From contig QNAF01000033.1 of the NCBI GenBank assembly GCA_003641405.1, positions 1 through 14,211 on the forward strand: a stretch of DNA of 14,211 bases. Reading direction: 5' to 3'. This document shows positions 7,949 to 13,953 of the stretch, one piece after another. Made by a program: the position numbers and the translations under genes. Under the pieces are notes generated by a model, which saw only the letters and a list, made by a program, of their open reading frames with translations, did no database searches and was not told the origin of the DNA. This DNA comes from Candidatus Zixiibacteriota bacterium. Lineage in GTDB: Bacteria > Zixibacteria > MSB-5A5 > GN15 > FEB-12. Every line of letters starts with the position of its first letter. The first letter of the stretch is position 1.

Positions 7949-8139
7949 TTCTGGCTCAACTCAGCTACGGACAAGCTGTTAGCAGGAAAATCACGATAGG
8001 AGATGTAATATGTCTTGTTATTATGGCCGCCTGGACCACCTTGAAGTGACTATCACAAACTGTTACTAAAGAATAGGTACATCCTTGATTTTGCATGATT
8101 CGGTGGTCTGTCTGTTATTGTGCATTCCCGTGGTTGCAA

Positions 8140-8163
8140 AAGAAGAGAAGTTAGTGTCTTCTT
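8140..8163. repeat. Inverted repeat upstream of qmoC
   Basis: AAGAAGA (8140-8146) and TCTTCTT (8157-8163), a 7-bp stem with a 10-base loop, about 60 bases before the qmoC-side TTGTGA box. No U-tract follows. Function unknown. Confidence 0.35.
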
Positions 8164-8222
8164 GTATGTCCGGATATGCTTCTTGGTCTGGAGTGATCGT
8201 AGTATGTCTGAGGGTCAACCGA

Positions 8223-8240
8223 TTGTGAAAAGAGTAACGA
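8223..8240 (+). promoter_or_regulatory. Operator-like dyad upstream of the qmoC promoter
   Basis: Plus strand: TTGTGA-AAAGAG-TAACGA, 14 of 18 identical to the sat-distal box and in the direction of qmoC. It ends 7 bases before the -35 of the qmoC promoter, so its centre falls near -51 relative to the expected start. The right half-site is weaker than the left. It suggests that sat-aprBA and qmoC answer to the same regulator. Confidence 0.5.
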
Positions 8241-8247
8241 TTTGGTC

Positions 8248-8276
8248 TTTACATTTTCCTGCCATGAGACTATTTT
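8248..8276 (+). promoter_or_regulatory. Sigma70-type promoter of qmoC
   Basis: -35 TTTACA (8248-8253, 5 of 6) and -10 TATTTT (8271-8276, 4 of 6) at the ideal 17-base spacing. The expected start near 8283 leaves a leader of about 60 bases before the qmoC ATG. Confidence 0.6.
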
Positions 8277-8343
8277 CTGCGCTAGTCTCTGGGAATTGCT
8301 CAGAGCAGTTACTTTGTTAACGTTCAAGTCGTGGAGTGCGTGC

Positions 8344-9510
8344 ATGGCAGAATTACAACTGGCAAACCCTGATCCTGTGTTTATTCAGGAAGTTAAGAGA
8401 CTTGGCGGAGATACGCTCAAAAATTGTTACCAGTGTGCAACCTGTTCGGCTGTCTGTAAGTTGTCACCCGAAACCAATCCGTTCCCGAGGAGGGAAATGC
8501 TACTGGCGGGGTGGGGCCAAACCGAGACCTTGATAAAAGAACCAAACCTTTGGTTGTGTTATCAATGCAACGATTGTACGACATATTGTCCTCGCGGGGC
8601 CAGGCCTGGTGATGTGCTCGCCGCTGTCCGTGTTTTTGCCTATAAGCACTTTTCGTTTCCGTCATTTATGGGGAAAGCCGTAGCCAGCCCGTCCGCGCTG
8701 CCATTGCTTCTGTTAGTTCCGACTATCCTGTTACTCGGATGCATGTTTTTGTTCGCTCCCCAGACAGCAGATGGCAGTTTCCAGTTTCTTGAGAGCAACG
8801 TGGTGGATTTCAATCTCTTCCTACCGCACAGTTCCATTGATGCCCTTTTCGTGTTCGGTGGTGTCATGATCTTCCTGTTCGCGGGGATTGGAATGGGACG
8901 GTTCTGGAAAGGTTTACGCCAACCAGGGCAGGACTACACGCTTGGGTTTGTCAGCGCACTTATACTGACAATCAAAGAGATAATTTCGCATAGCAAATTC
9001 CGTGAATGCGAGGCAAGTCATTCTCGGGCAATCGGACATCAGTTACTCATCTACGGTTTTGTGGGCGCTTTTGTGACGACCCTGATGGTCTTTGCTCTTC
9101 ACTTCATTCCTGAGTACTTGCATTTATGGTTCAGAATTGAGAGCCTGCATCCCTTCATCGAAATGCCGGTCGAGTTTCCTAACCCTGTCAAGATTCTTGG
9201 CGGATTGAGTGGTATGGCCATTATCATTGGTTGCGGTTTACTTATTGCCAGGTATTGGGGTACTGAAGATGAATCGAGCAGCTACTCCGACAATATCTTT
9301 CTCTATATGATGTTTTTCACCAGTCTGACCGGGATGCTCTCCTGGTTTATCCGGGTGGCCGACATGGCGATGGCCGCTTATGTTATGTACTTCCTCCATC
9401 TGGTATGTGTTTTTTATATTTTGTGGTATATGCCCTATTCCAAGTTTGCCCACATGGTATTCCGTACTCTGGCACTGGTTCACGCGAGGATGATAGGTCG
9501 TATTCAGTAG
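8344..9510 (+). CDS. qmoC: QmoC-type quinone-interacting membrane oxidoreductase subunit (HdrC-HdrE fusion)
   Basis: 388-residue membrane iron-sulfur protein. In known Qmo complexes, QmoC takes electrons from menaquinol and, with QmoA and QmoB, feeds AprBA. The N-terminal HdrC-like domain carries two [4Fe-4S] sites: C28, C31, C34, C38 (CYQCATCSAVC) and C72, C75, C78, C82 (CYQCNDCTTYC), then PRGARPGDVLAAVR, a QmoC hallmark. The rest is a heme-b type membrane domain with about six hydrophobic helices (near 118-137, 165-185, 233-253, 284-302, 316-334, 345-363) and candidate heme histidines such as H232 and H352. The start at 8344 is chosen because the family N-terminus begins there and GTGGAG lies just upstream; the frame is open from 8242 but the extension looks non-coding. 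No qmoA or qmoB lies next to it, which is unusual. A heterodisulfide-reductase-type HdrC/E protein is the alternative. Confidence 0.9.
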   Translation: MAELQLANPDPVFIQEVKRLGGDTLKNCYQCATCSAVCKLSPETNPFPRREMLLAGWGQTETLIKEPNLWLCYQCNDCTTYCPRGARPGDVLAAVRVFAYKHFSFPSFMGKAVASPSALPLLLLVPTILLLGCMFLFAPQTADGSFQFLESNVVDFNLFLPHSSIDALFVFGGVMIFLFAGIGMGRFWKGLRQPGQDYTLGFVSALILTIKEIISHSKFRECEASHSRAIGHQLLIYGFVGAFVTTLMVFALHFIPEYLHLWFRIESLHPFIEMPVEFPNPVKILGGLSGMAIIIGCGLLIARYWGTEDESSSYSDNIFLYMMFFTSLTGMLSWFIRVADMAMAAYVMYFLHLVCVFYILWYMPYSKFAHMVFRTLALVHARMIGRIQ

Positions 9511-9558
9511 TCATGCTTTTCTGCGACGCAGGATAGCAGATTAGAAAACGGAGGCCGA

Positions 9559-9960
9559 ATGACTGCACGAGGTAAGTTCGCAACGACAATCAACTGTATG
9601 GACGGCAGAACCCAACTGCCGGTCATTGAGTGGATGAAGGCTACATTCGGAGTCGATTATGTCGATTCCATCACCGAGCCGGGCCCGGACAAGATACTAT
9701 TCGATGGGAATTCGGGACTTGTGGAGTCCATCAAGAACAGGGCGACTATCTCGGTGCAGGCGCACGGCAGCCAGGTTGTCGCACTTGTGGGACATGGTGA
9801 CTGCGCCGGTAATCCCGTTCCGAAGGATGTGCACTTTGAGCATGTGAAGAAGGGGATGGAGACCATTCGTTCCTGGGGTTTGCCGGTGAAAATCATCGGG
9901 ATCTGGCTGGACGACGTTGACTGGCGGGTTGAGCAGATCGCGGTGATTGAGCCTAACTGA
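9559..9960 (+). CDS. Small beta-carbonic-anhydrase-like protein
   Basis: 133 residues, shorter than classical beta-carbonic anhydrases (about 200), but with the key zinc-site pattern: C13-x-D15-x-R17 (INCMDGRTQ) and H79-x2-C82 (GHGDCAGNP). The Cys-Asp-Arg dyad and the His-x2-Cys pair match the zinc ligands and gating Asp/Arg of the beta class. Other conserved-looking stretches are VDSITEPGP and ISVQAHGSQVVALVGH. The likely role is zinc-dependent CO2/bicarbonate interconversion, though members of this short family may have diverged. GGAGG lies 4 bases before the ATG. It is 48 bases after qmoC with no terminator between, so the two are probably co-transcribed. Confidence 0.85.
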   Translation: MTARGKFATTINCMDGRTQLPVIEWMKATFGVDYVDSITEPGPDKILFDGNSGLVESIKNRATISVQAHGSQVVALVGHGDCAGNPVPKDVHFEHVKKGMETIRSWGLPVKIIGIWLDDVDWRVEQIAVIEPN

Positions 9961-10010
9961 AAAATAGTATCGGTTCCCTCTGGAAAAAACGAAGACTGCT
10001 GGTGTGCGGC

Positions 10011-10062
10011 ACATGTTTACATGTACCGTGTCATCCGGCAGATGTGGATATCTGACGGACAC
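10011..10062. repeat. Dyads in the spacer before the DUF3795 gene
   Basis: Two ACATGT palindromes in tandem (10011-10024), then an imperfect hairpin: GTGTC (10028-10032) with GACAC (10058-10062) and CAGAT (10039-10043) with ATCTG (10050-10054), with a 3-base bulge. No U-run follows, so a terminator for the carbonic-anhydrase-like gene is doubtful. It lies directly before the Shine-Dalgarno of the next gene and could influence its translation. Confidence 0.35.
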
Positions 10063-10084
10063 AGGTATAATAGGAGGAACAGAA

Positions 10085-10381
10085 ATGATAGCGTATTGTG
10101 GTTTGGATTGTTCAAAATGTGAAACATATATTGCAACCCAAGAAAATGATGATAATGAAAGAGCAGTAGTAGCTACCAAATGGTCATCTCTGTACAAAGC
10201 TGACATCAAGCCTGAACATATAAATTGCGATGGCTGCAAGAATGATGGCCGTAAGTTTTTTTACTGCGAAAATCTATGTGAGATTCGAAAATGTTGCATG
10301 GAAAAGAATATAGAAAACTGTGCTATGTGCGATGAATACATATGTGAAGCTCTTTCAAATTTCATTAAGCTTGCTCCATAG
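10085..10381 (+). CDS. DUF3795-family cysteine-rich small protein
   Basis: 98 residues beginning MIAYCGLDCSKC, the usual opening of DUF3795 proteins. Twelve cysteines (C5, C9, C12, C48, C51, C61, C65, C70, C71, C79, C82, C87) suggest metal or iron-sulfur binding; the function of the family is unknown. The start is decided by a strong AGGAGG, 7 bases before the ATG at 10085; a longer frame from 10004 is less likely. By hand count the gene is about 36% G+C, whereas a 60-base stretch of the preceding gene is 52%, and it uses many A/T-ending codons, which points to recent transfer. It is convergent with cobA-hemD and may be an independent unit. Confidence 0.85.
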   Translation: MIAYCGLDCSKCETYIATQENDDNERAVVATKWSSLYKADIKPEHINCDGCKNDGRKFFYCENLCEIRKCCMEKNIENCAMCDEYICEALSNFIKLAP

Positions 10382-10501
10382 GCGGGTGAGGCGTTAGAAA
10401 AACTGCGTTCAGAGAAAAAGTAGAGAAGGCTGACAACTCACCCCACCAGATCTTCCTCTGCCACTATGGCGGCTCCGTCAGGCAGGTGAGTCAGGCGTTA
10501 G
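10381..10501. repeat. Imperfect direct repeat pair, 100 bases apart
   Basis: GGCGGGTGAG-GCGTTAG (10381-10397) touches the stop codon of the DUF3795 gene. GGCAGGTGAGTCAGGCGTTAG (10481-10501) covers the stop codon of cobA-hemD. They share all but one base plus a 4-base gap. The copies look like a duplication of the hemD 3' end, possibly left when the AT-rich gene arrived. Confidence 0.5.
10431..10494 (-). terminator. Possible terminator of the hemA-cobA/hemD operon
   Basis: Minus strand: CTGACTCACC (10494-10485) pairs with GGTGAG-TTG-TCAG (10442-10431), with a 3-base bulge. The loop carries an inner 6-bp hairpin, CTGCCA/TGGCGG on the plus strand (10458-10472). A pyrimidine-rich CTTCTCTACTTTTTC follows, its T5 about 12 bases past the stem. 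It is in the right place, just past the hemD stop, but long-looped and imperfect. Confidence 0.35.
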
Positions 10502-12036
10502 CTCTGCACGTAAGCCACCAACTCAGAAATCATATCAGGAATTGTGTGGGGGCCGGCTTCAAGCGTCACCGGTATGCCGTGCGATCGAATAACCTCTGAA
10601 GTTGACGGTCCTATCGAAACCACAGTTGCTTTAGCGAACAGTTTCTGGCGTTCTTCTTCTGTCAAATTCGATGCCAGGGCATTGACAGTTGAGCCACTTG
10701 TGAACAGCACCACATCCGGGGGAGATGCAGACAGTTTCTTTTTGATTTCGTCCGTCCACACCACAGGATAAGTTTCGTACGTTTCGATTGGCACCACTTC
10801 CGCGCCCGTTCTGCTCAGAGTGTCTTCGACGGTCATGTCAGCCAGATTACCGCGTACACGGACAATAGTGGTGTCGGAGAGTTCCAACTGCTTTGACATC
10901 TGTTTCGCAAATGCGGCTGTTGTAGCTTTGGTTGGGATGAAATCAGCCGTTAACGATCTCTCTTTTAACGCGCGAGCAGTACCGGCACCAACCGCGGCAA
11001 TGCTGTAGGCGGCCAGTCCGCGAACGTCACCCACTTGATCCAGCCACTGATTCAGGAAGTAACGTACACCGTTCTCGCTGGTGAATACCAGCCAGCGTTT
11101 GTCGGCTGTGATGTTTCGCAACGCTTTCCAGGCTGCCTCGTTCAATGTCGGTTTTGTCGCGATAGTCGGGAACGGGAGTACTTCCGCACCCAGGTTTCGA
11201 AGCGATTGGTATAGTGATTGTGCTTGATCGGCCGGTCTGGTGACCAGGACTCTTTTGCCAAAGAGTGGTTTATCCTCGAACCAGTGCAGCGTTTCCTGCA
11301 AGGTGACAGTCTCACCGATAACGAACAGAGCCGGAGGGCGAATCTTACACTCAGTTACTTTTGTGGGCAGTTCAGACAGCTGCGCGCTAATCACACGTTG
11401 AGAGGGGAGAGTCCCACGTTCAATGGCTGCCGCCGGAGTATCCGGCGCCATGCCGGAGTCCAGGAGCTTGTTCACGATGCTCTCAATCTCCGCAACTCCC
11501 ATGTACAGCACGAGAGTGCCGGATCGAGTCTTGCCGAGCCATTCCCACGGTACTTCCGGAGAATCTTCTGTAGCCGCCCTGTGACCGGTGACAAATGTGA
11601 TGAGTGAGGCCTTGCGTCTGTCCGTGCAGGGTATGCCTGCATACGCCGGTGCTGCTACACCGGAAGTCACCCCGGGCACTATCTCAAAGGGAATGCCATG
11701 TTCCCTGAGATACTGTGCTTCCTCGCCGCCACGACCGAAAACAAACGGATCACCACCTTTGAGCCGAACTACTGTCTTGCCATCAGATGCGAGCTTGACT
11801 AAGAGGGCGTTGATTTGATCCTGTGGAAGTGAGTGTCTGTTTGCTTTTTTGCCGACGTAGAGACGCTCGGTTTCTGCTGGCAACGTAGCTATGAGTTCGT
11901 CCGGAACCAGGTTGTCACATACTACTACATCGCATTGTTCGAGGAGACGTGTTCCCTTGACCGTAAATAGATCAGGATCACCCGGCCCGGCCCCTACGAG
12001 AAATACGGTTCCTGTTTTTTTACTACTCTCACTCAT
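10498..12036 (-). CDS. cobA-hemD: Fused uroporphyrinogen-III C-methyltransferase / uroporphyrinogen-III synthase
   Basis: 512 residues with two enzymes in one chain. Residues about 10-255 are a SUMT (CobA) domain that makes precorrin-2 with two SAM methylations: VGAGPGDPDL (14-23), RLKGGDPFVFGRGGEE (91-106), PGVTSG (121-126), YMG (178-180). Residues about 258-512 are a HemD domain that cyclises hydroxymethylbilane to uroporphyrinogen III: GKRVLVTRP (260-268), VFTSENGVRYF (317-327), FTSGSTVNAL (445-454). Substrate passes from the second domain to the first. The ATG at 12036 overlaps the stop of the precorrin-2 dehydrogenase gene (ATGAGTGA), indicating coupling; a TTG at 12069 is less likely. 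The fusion is known in several anaerobic lineages and commits carbon to the siroheme/cobalamin branch. Confidence 0.96.
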   Translation of the reverse strand: MSESSKKTGTVFLVGAGPGDPDLFTVKGTRLLEQCDVVVCDNLVPDELIATLPAETERLYVGKKANRHSLPQDQINALLVKLASDGKTVVRLKGGDPFVFGRGGEEAQYLREHGIPFEIVPGVTSGVAAPAYAGIPCTDRRKASLITFVTGHRAATEDSPEVPWEWLGKTRSGTLVLYMGVAEIESIVNKLLDSGMAPDTPAAAIERGTLPSQRVISAQLSELPTKVTECKIRPPALFVIGETVTLQETLHWFEDKPLFGKRVLVTRPADQAQSLYQSLRNLGAEVLPFPTIATKPTLNEAAWKALRNITADKRWLVFTSENGVRYFLNQWLDQVGDVRGLAAYSIAAVGAGTARALKERSLTADFIPTKATTAAFAKQMSKQLELSDTTIVRVRGNLADMTVEDTLSRTGAEVVPIETYETYPVVWTDEIKKKLSASPPDVVLFTSGSTVNALASNLTEEERQKLFAKATVVSIGPSTSEVIRSHGIPVTLEAGPHTIPDMISELVAYVQS

Positions 12037-12697
12037 CTGAAGGTTGTGCAGATGTTTCTTCCCTGTCAATGATGCTGATGAGTTCGGCTTCTATTGCTTC
12101 TTTGTCTTTGTTCTTCAGCAAGGTTTTCCAGTCGGTTTCGAGGAAATCAGCGAAGCAGGCTTCTTTCTTCACAGCGTCACTGCCCCAGTGTTCCTGCACC
12201 CTTTTGCGAAAAGCTGCCGCGTAGCGCATCAGAGGGTTCCAGTGTGCGGGAAAAATATTACTCAGGATGACTCGCAGATGGCTGGATACAAACGGCGCTT
12301 TGCCGTCGGTGGAGATGGCGGTTGTAAGGCAGTCTCTCCTCAATACGGCGGGGAAGATGAAGTCGCATCGTGACGGGTCGTCCACGACGTTGACAAGAAC
12401 GCTTGCGGCCACGCAATCATCCCTTACCTGGTGATTTACCCCATCAGCATCACTGGCGGCAATCACCAGGCCGTAGTTGCCGGCTTCGGGAGATTTGTAC
12501 GGACGTTTTTCAACCGTAATCAAATTCTTGGTGGCATAGTATTCGAGTTTCTCGTTGATTTCGGGTGCCACTACGGTGATTGTGGTTTCGTAGTCGAGCA
12601 AAGTATCAACCTTGCGCAAAGCAACGGCACCACCACCAACAACAAGGCAGGTTCGTTGCTTCATCGATAGCGTAATCGGCATGTAAGTATTAGCCAT
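12029..12697 (-). CDS. Precorrin-2 dehydrogenase / sirohydrochlorin ferrochelatase (SirC / CysG N-domain type)
   Basis: 222 residues. NAD-dependent oxidation of precorrin-2 to sirohydrochlorin, possibly also iron insertion to siroheme. The N-terminal NAD-binding motif is VVGGGAVALRKVDTL (19-33); the catalytic-aspartate region NVVDDPSRCDFIFP is at 103-116 (D106 by comparison with CysG/Met8p); FVSSHLRVIL follows. The C-terminal helical part ends in an acidic tail. It starts with an 8-base overlap on the hemA stop (ATGGCTAA) and ends with an 8-base overlap on cobA-hemD. Whether it is dehydrogenase only or bifunctional cannot be told by eye. In sulfate reducers its product feeds siroheme for sulfite reductase and often the alternative Ahb heme route. 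Confidence 0.93.
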   Translation of the reverse strand: MANTYMPITLSMKQRTCLVVGGGAVALRKVDTLLDYETTITVVAPEINEKLEYYATKNLITVEKRPYKSPEAGNYGLVIAASDADGVNHQVRDDCVAASVLVNVVDDPSRCDFIFPAVLRRDCLTTAISTDGKAPFVSSHLRVILSNIFPAHWNPLMRYAAAFRKRVQEHWGSDAVKKEACFADFLETDWKTLLKNKDKEAIEAELISIIDREETSAQPSDE

Positions 12698-13937
12698 TAT
12701 CTTCTGACTCCAATCCAGCTTCAGTGCGCCGGGTTATCTTTACCACCCGGCTGACAAGTTTCTGTGACGCTTTCTCAAGTTCAGCCTGCATTTCTGGTGT
12801 GAGCTTGCTCAAAAGCGGGGAGATTTCTTCCATACGTATCGCCTCGATGGCACGGCCGTCACCATTGTACACAGGTTCATTCTGTACGTGTTCGTACCAG
12901 TTTGTAAATTCGCGCAGGCGAGTGTCTATGATCTCTTCGGCTTGGGGGATGGCCTTCATACGCCGATTCTGTTGGCTTTCCACAAAGCTCTTGATGTCTT
13001 CGAGGTCGTACACTTCGTAGGATGCATCCTGTTTCTGGGCGTAGCTGATATCCCGTGGGATCGCAAGGTCCATTAGAATACACTTGTCCTTATTTCGTTT
13101 CAGGCTCTGCTGAGACAGCATCTCAGTAGTTATGATGGGTTGCTGCGAAGCGGTGCAACTGATGACAATGTCGGCTTCGGATATGCGGTCGGTCAAACTC
13201 TCCAGGCCGCAACTCTCAGCACCGAATTTGGAAGCCAGAAACGCTGCCCTTTCCGGGCTTCTATTTGCGATCGTGAGATGACAGCGCTTCATTCGGGTAA
13301 GCTTCATGGCAGCAATGTTCACCATCTGATTGATACCAATAAGGAGGATAGAAGGATCCTGCAGCCCGTTGATCTTGTCTTTGAGCATTTCCACAGCGGC
13401 TGTGGCGACAGAGCAGGCTCCTTTGCCCATTTCGGTATCGGACCGAACCTGTTTGCCAACGCGAAAAGCCTGGTGAAACAGTCGGTGAATCACTTTGCCC
13501 GTACTCTTGACCGCGCACGAAGAACTGTACGCTTCTTTCAACTGGCCGAGCACCTGGTTCTCGCCGAGCACCATCGAATCAAGTCCCGCCGCTACTCTGA
13601 ACAAGTGAGATGCAGCGTGAGAGTCCTTCCTCACTCGAAACACGTCCCTGAATGGCGCGATATCAAGATTCCTGCATCGCTTATAGAACTCCCTGACGGA
13701 GTTCATTGGGTCCGAATCATCGCCAACAACAAAATAGAATTCCACCCGGTTGCATGTAGAGAGAATCAGGGATTCTCTAAGATCAAGCAAGCCCCCAAGA
13801 CAACCGTTGGCAATTGGCAACTGGTGCTTTGAAATCTGCAACGGTTCACGCTGCTCAAGCGACGATGTTCTGTGGCTTGCACTGCAAACCACCAATTGCC
13901 ATCTATTAGGCTTCATAGACTTATTCCCAGGAGGCAT
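12690..13937 (-). CDS. hemA: Glutamyl-tRNA reductase
   Basis: NADPH-dependent reduction of glutamyl-tRNA to glutamate-1-semialdehyde, the first step of the C5 pathway. 415 residues. The catalytic cysteine is in LSTCNRVEFYF (C62); SHRTSSLEQRE and GENQVLGQLKEAY are standard. The dimerisation helices follow (QAEEIIDTRLREFTNWY onward). The nucleotide-binding loop reads LLIGINQMVNIAA instead of the usual GxGxMG form, so two glycines appear replaced, although the downstream IANRSPERAAFLA is normal. The start could be the ATG at 13937 or that at 13916; the second has GGGAA at better spacing. It lies 16 bases after the rhodanese gene and is coupled to the next gene by an 8-base overlap. HemA is commonly a control point through heme feedback; no such signal is visible here. 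Confidence 0.96.
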   Translation of the reverse strand: MPPGNKSMKPNRWQLVVCSASHRTSSLEQREPLQISKHQLPIANGCLGGLLDLRESLILSTCNRVEFYFVVGDDSDPMNSVREFYKRCRNLDIAPFRDVFRVRKDSHAASHLFRVAAGLDSMVLGENQVLGQLKEAYSSSCAVKSTGKVIHRLFHQAFRVGKQVRSDTEMGKGACSVATAAVEMLKDKINGLQDPSILLIGINQMVNIAAMKLTRMKRCHLTIANRSPERAAFLASKFGAESCGLESLTDRISEADIVISCTASQQPIITTEMLSQQSLKRNKDKCILMDLAIPRDISYAQKQDASYEVYDLEDIKSFVESQQNRRMKAIPQAEEIIDTRLREFTNWYEHVQNEPVYNGDGRAIEAIRMEEISPLLSKLTPEMQAELEKASQKLVSRVVKITRRTEAGLESEDNG

Positions 13938-13953
13938 TCAGAGACCACGATTC

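Larger units (their letters stand above)
7607..8343. other. Large gene-free region between divergent sat and qmoC
   Basis: 737 bases with no credible gene. The open frames here have no recognisable domain, poor start contexts or overlap sat antisense. The region holds three related TTGTGA-N6 dyads (7679-7696, 7757-7774, 8223-8240), the qmoC promoter (8248-8276), a short dyad at 7700-7713, and hairpins at 7871-7896, 7911-7948 and 8140-8163. Its size is more than two promoters need, so a small RNA or long leader is possible, though I cannot show one. Confidence 0.6.

Noticed and set aside
7757..7999. Possible 80-residue plus-strand protein in the sat-qmoC spacer
   Set aside because: No recognisable family, weak start context, and it runs through the operator-like box; the spacer looks non-coding.
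8041..8058. A fourth TTGTGA-type box ending in TCACAA
   Set aside because: Only the right half-site is good; the left half, TTGAAG, matches at three positions, so it was left out of the operator set.
8242..8343. N-terminal extension of QmoC by 34 residues
   Set aside because: The extension overlaps the -35/-10 promoter region, and the family N-terminus plus a ribosome binding site point to 8344.
10066..10071. TATAAT before the DUF3795 gene as a -10 box
   Set aside because: No -35 at 16-18 bases upstream, and transcription would begin inside or after the Shine-Dalgarno.
10382..10501. Integron attC-like site after the DUF3795 gene
   Set aside because: GCGTTAG at both repeats recalls an attC end, but the pairing RYYYAAC/GTTRRRY boxes and the usual spacers are missing.
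13140..13832. Plus-strand open frame of 230 codons
   Set aside because: Antisense to hemA, with no domain and no ribosome binding site of note.
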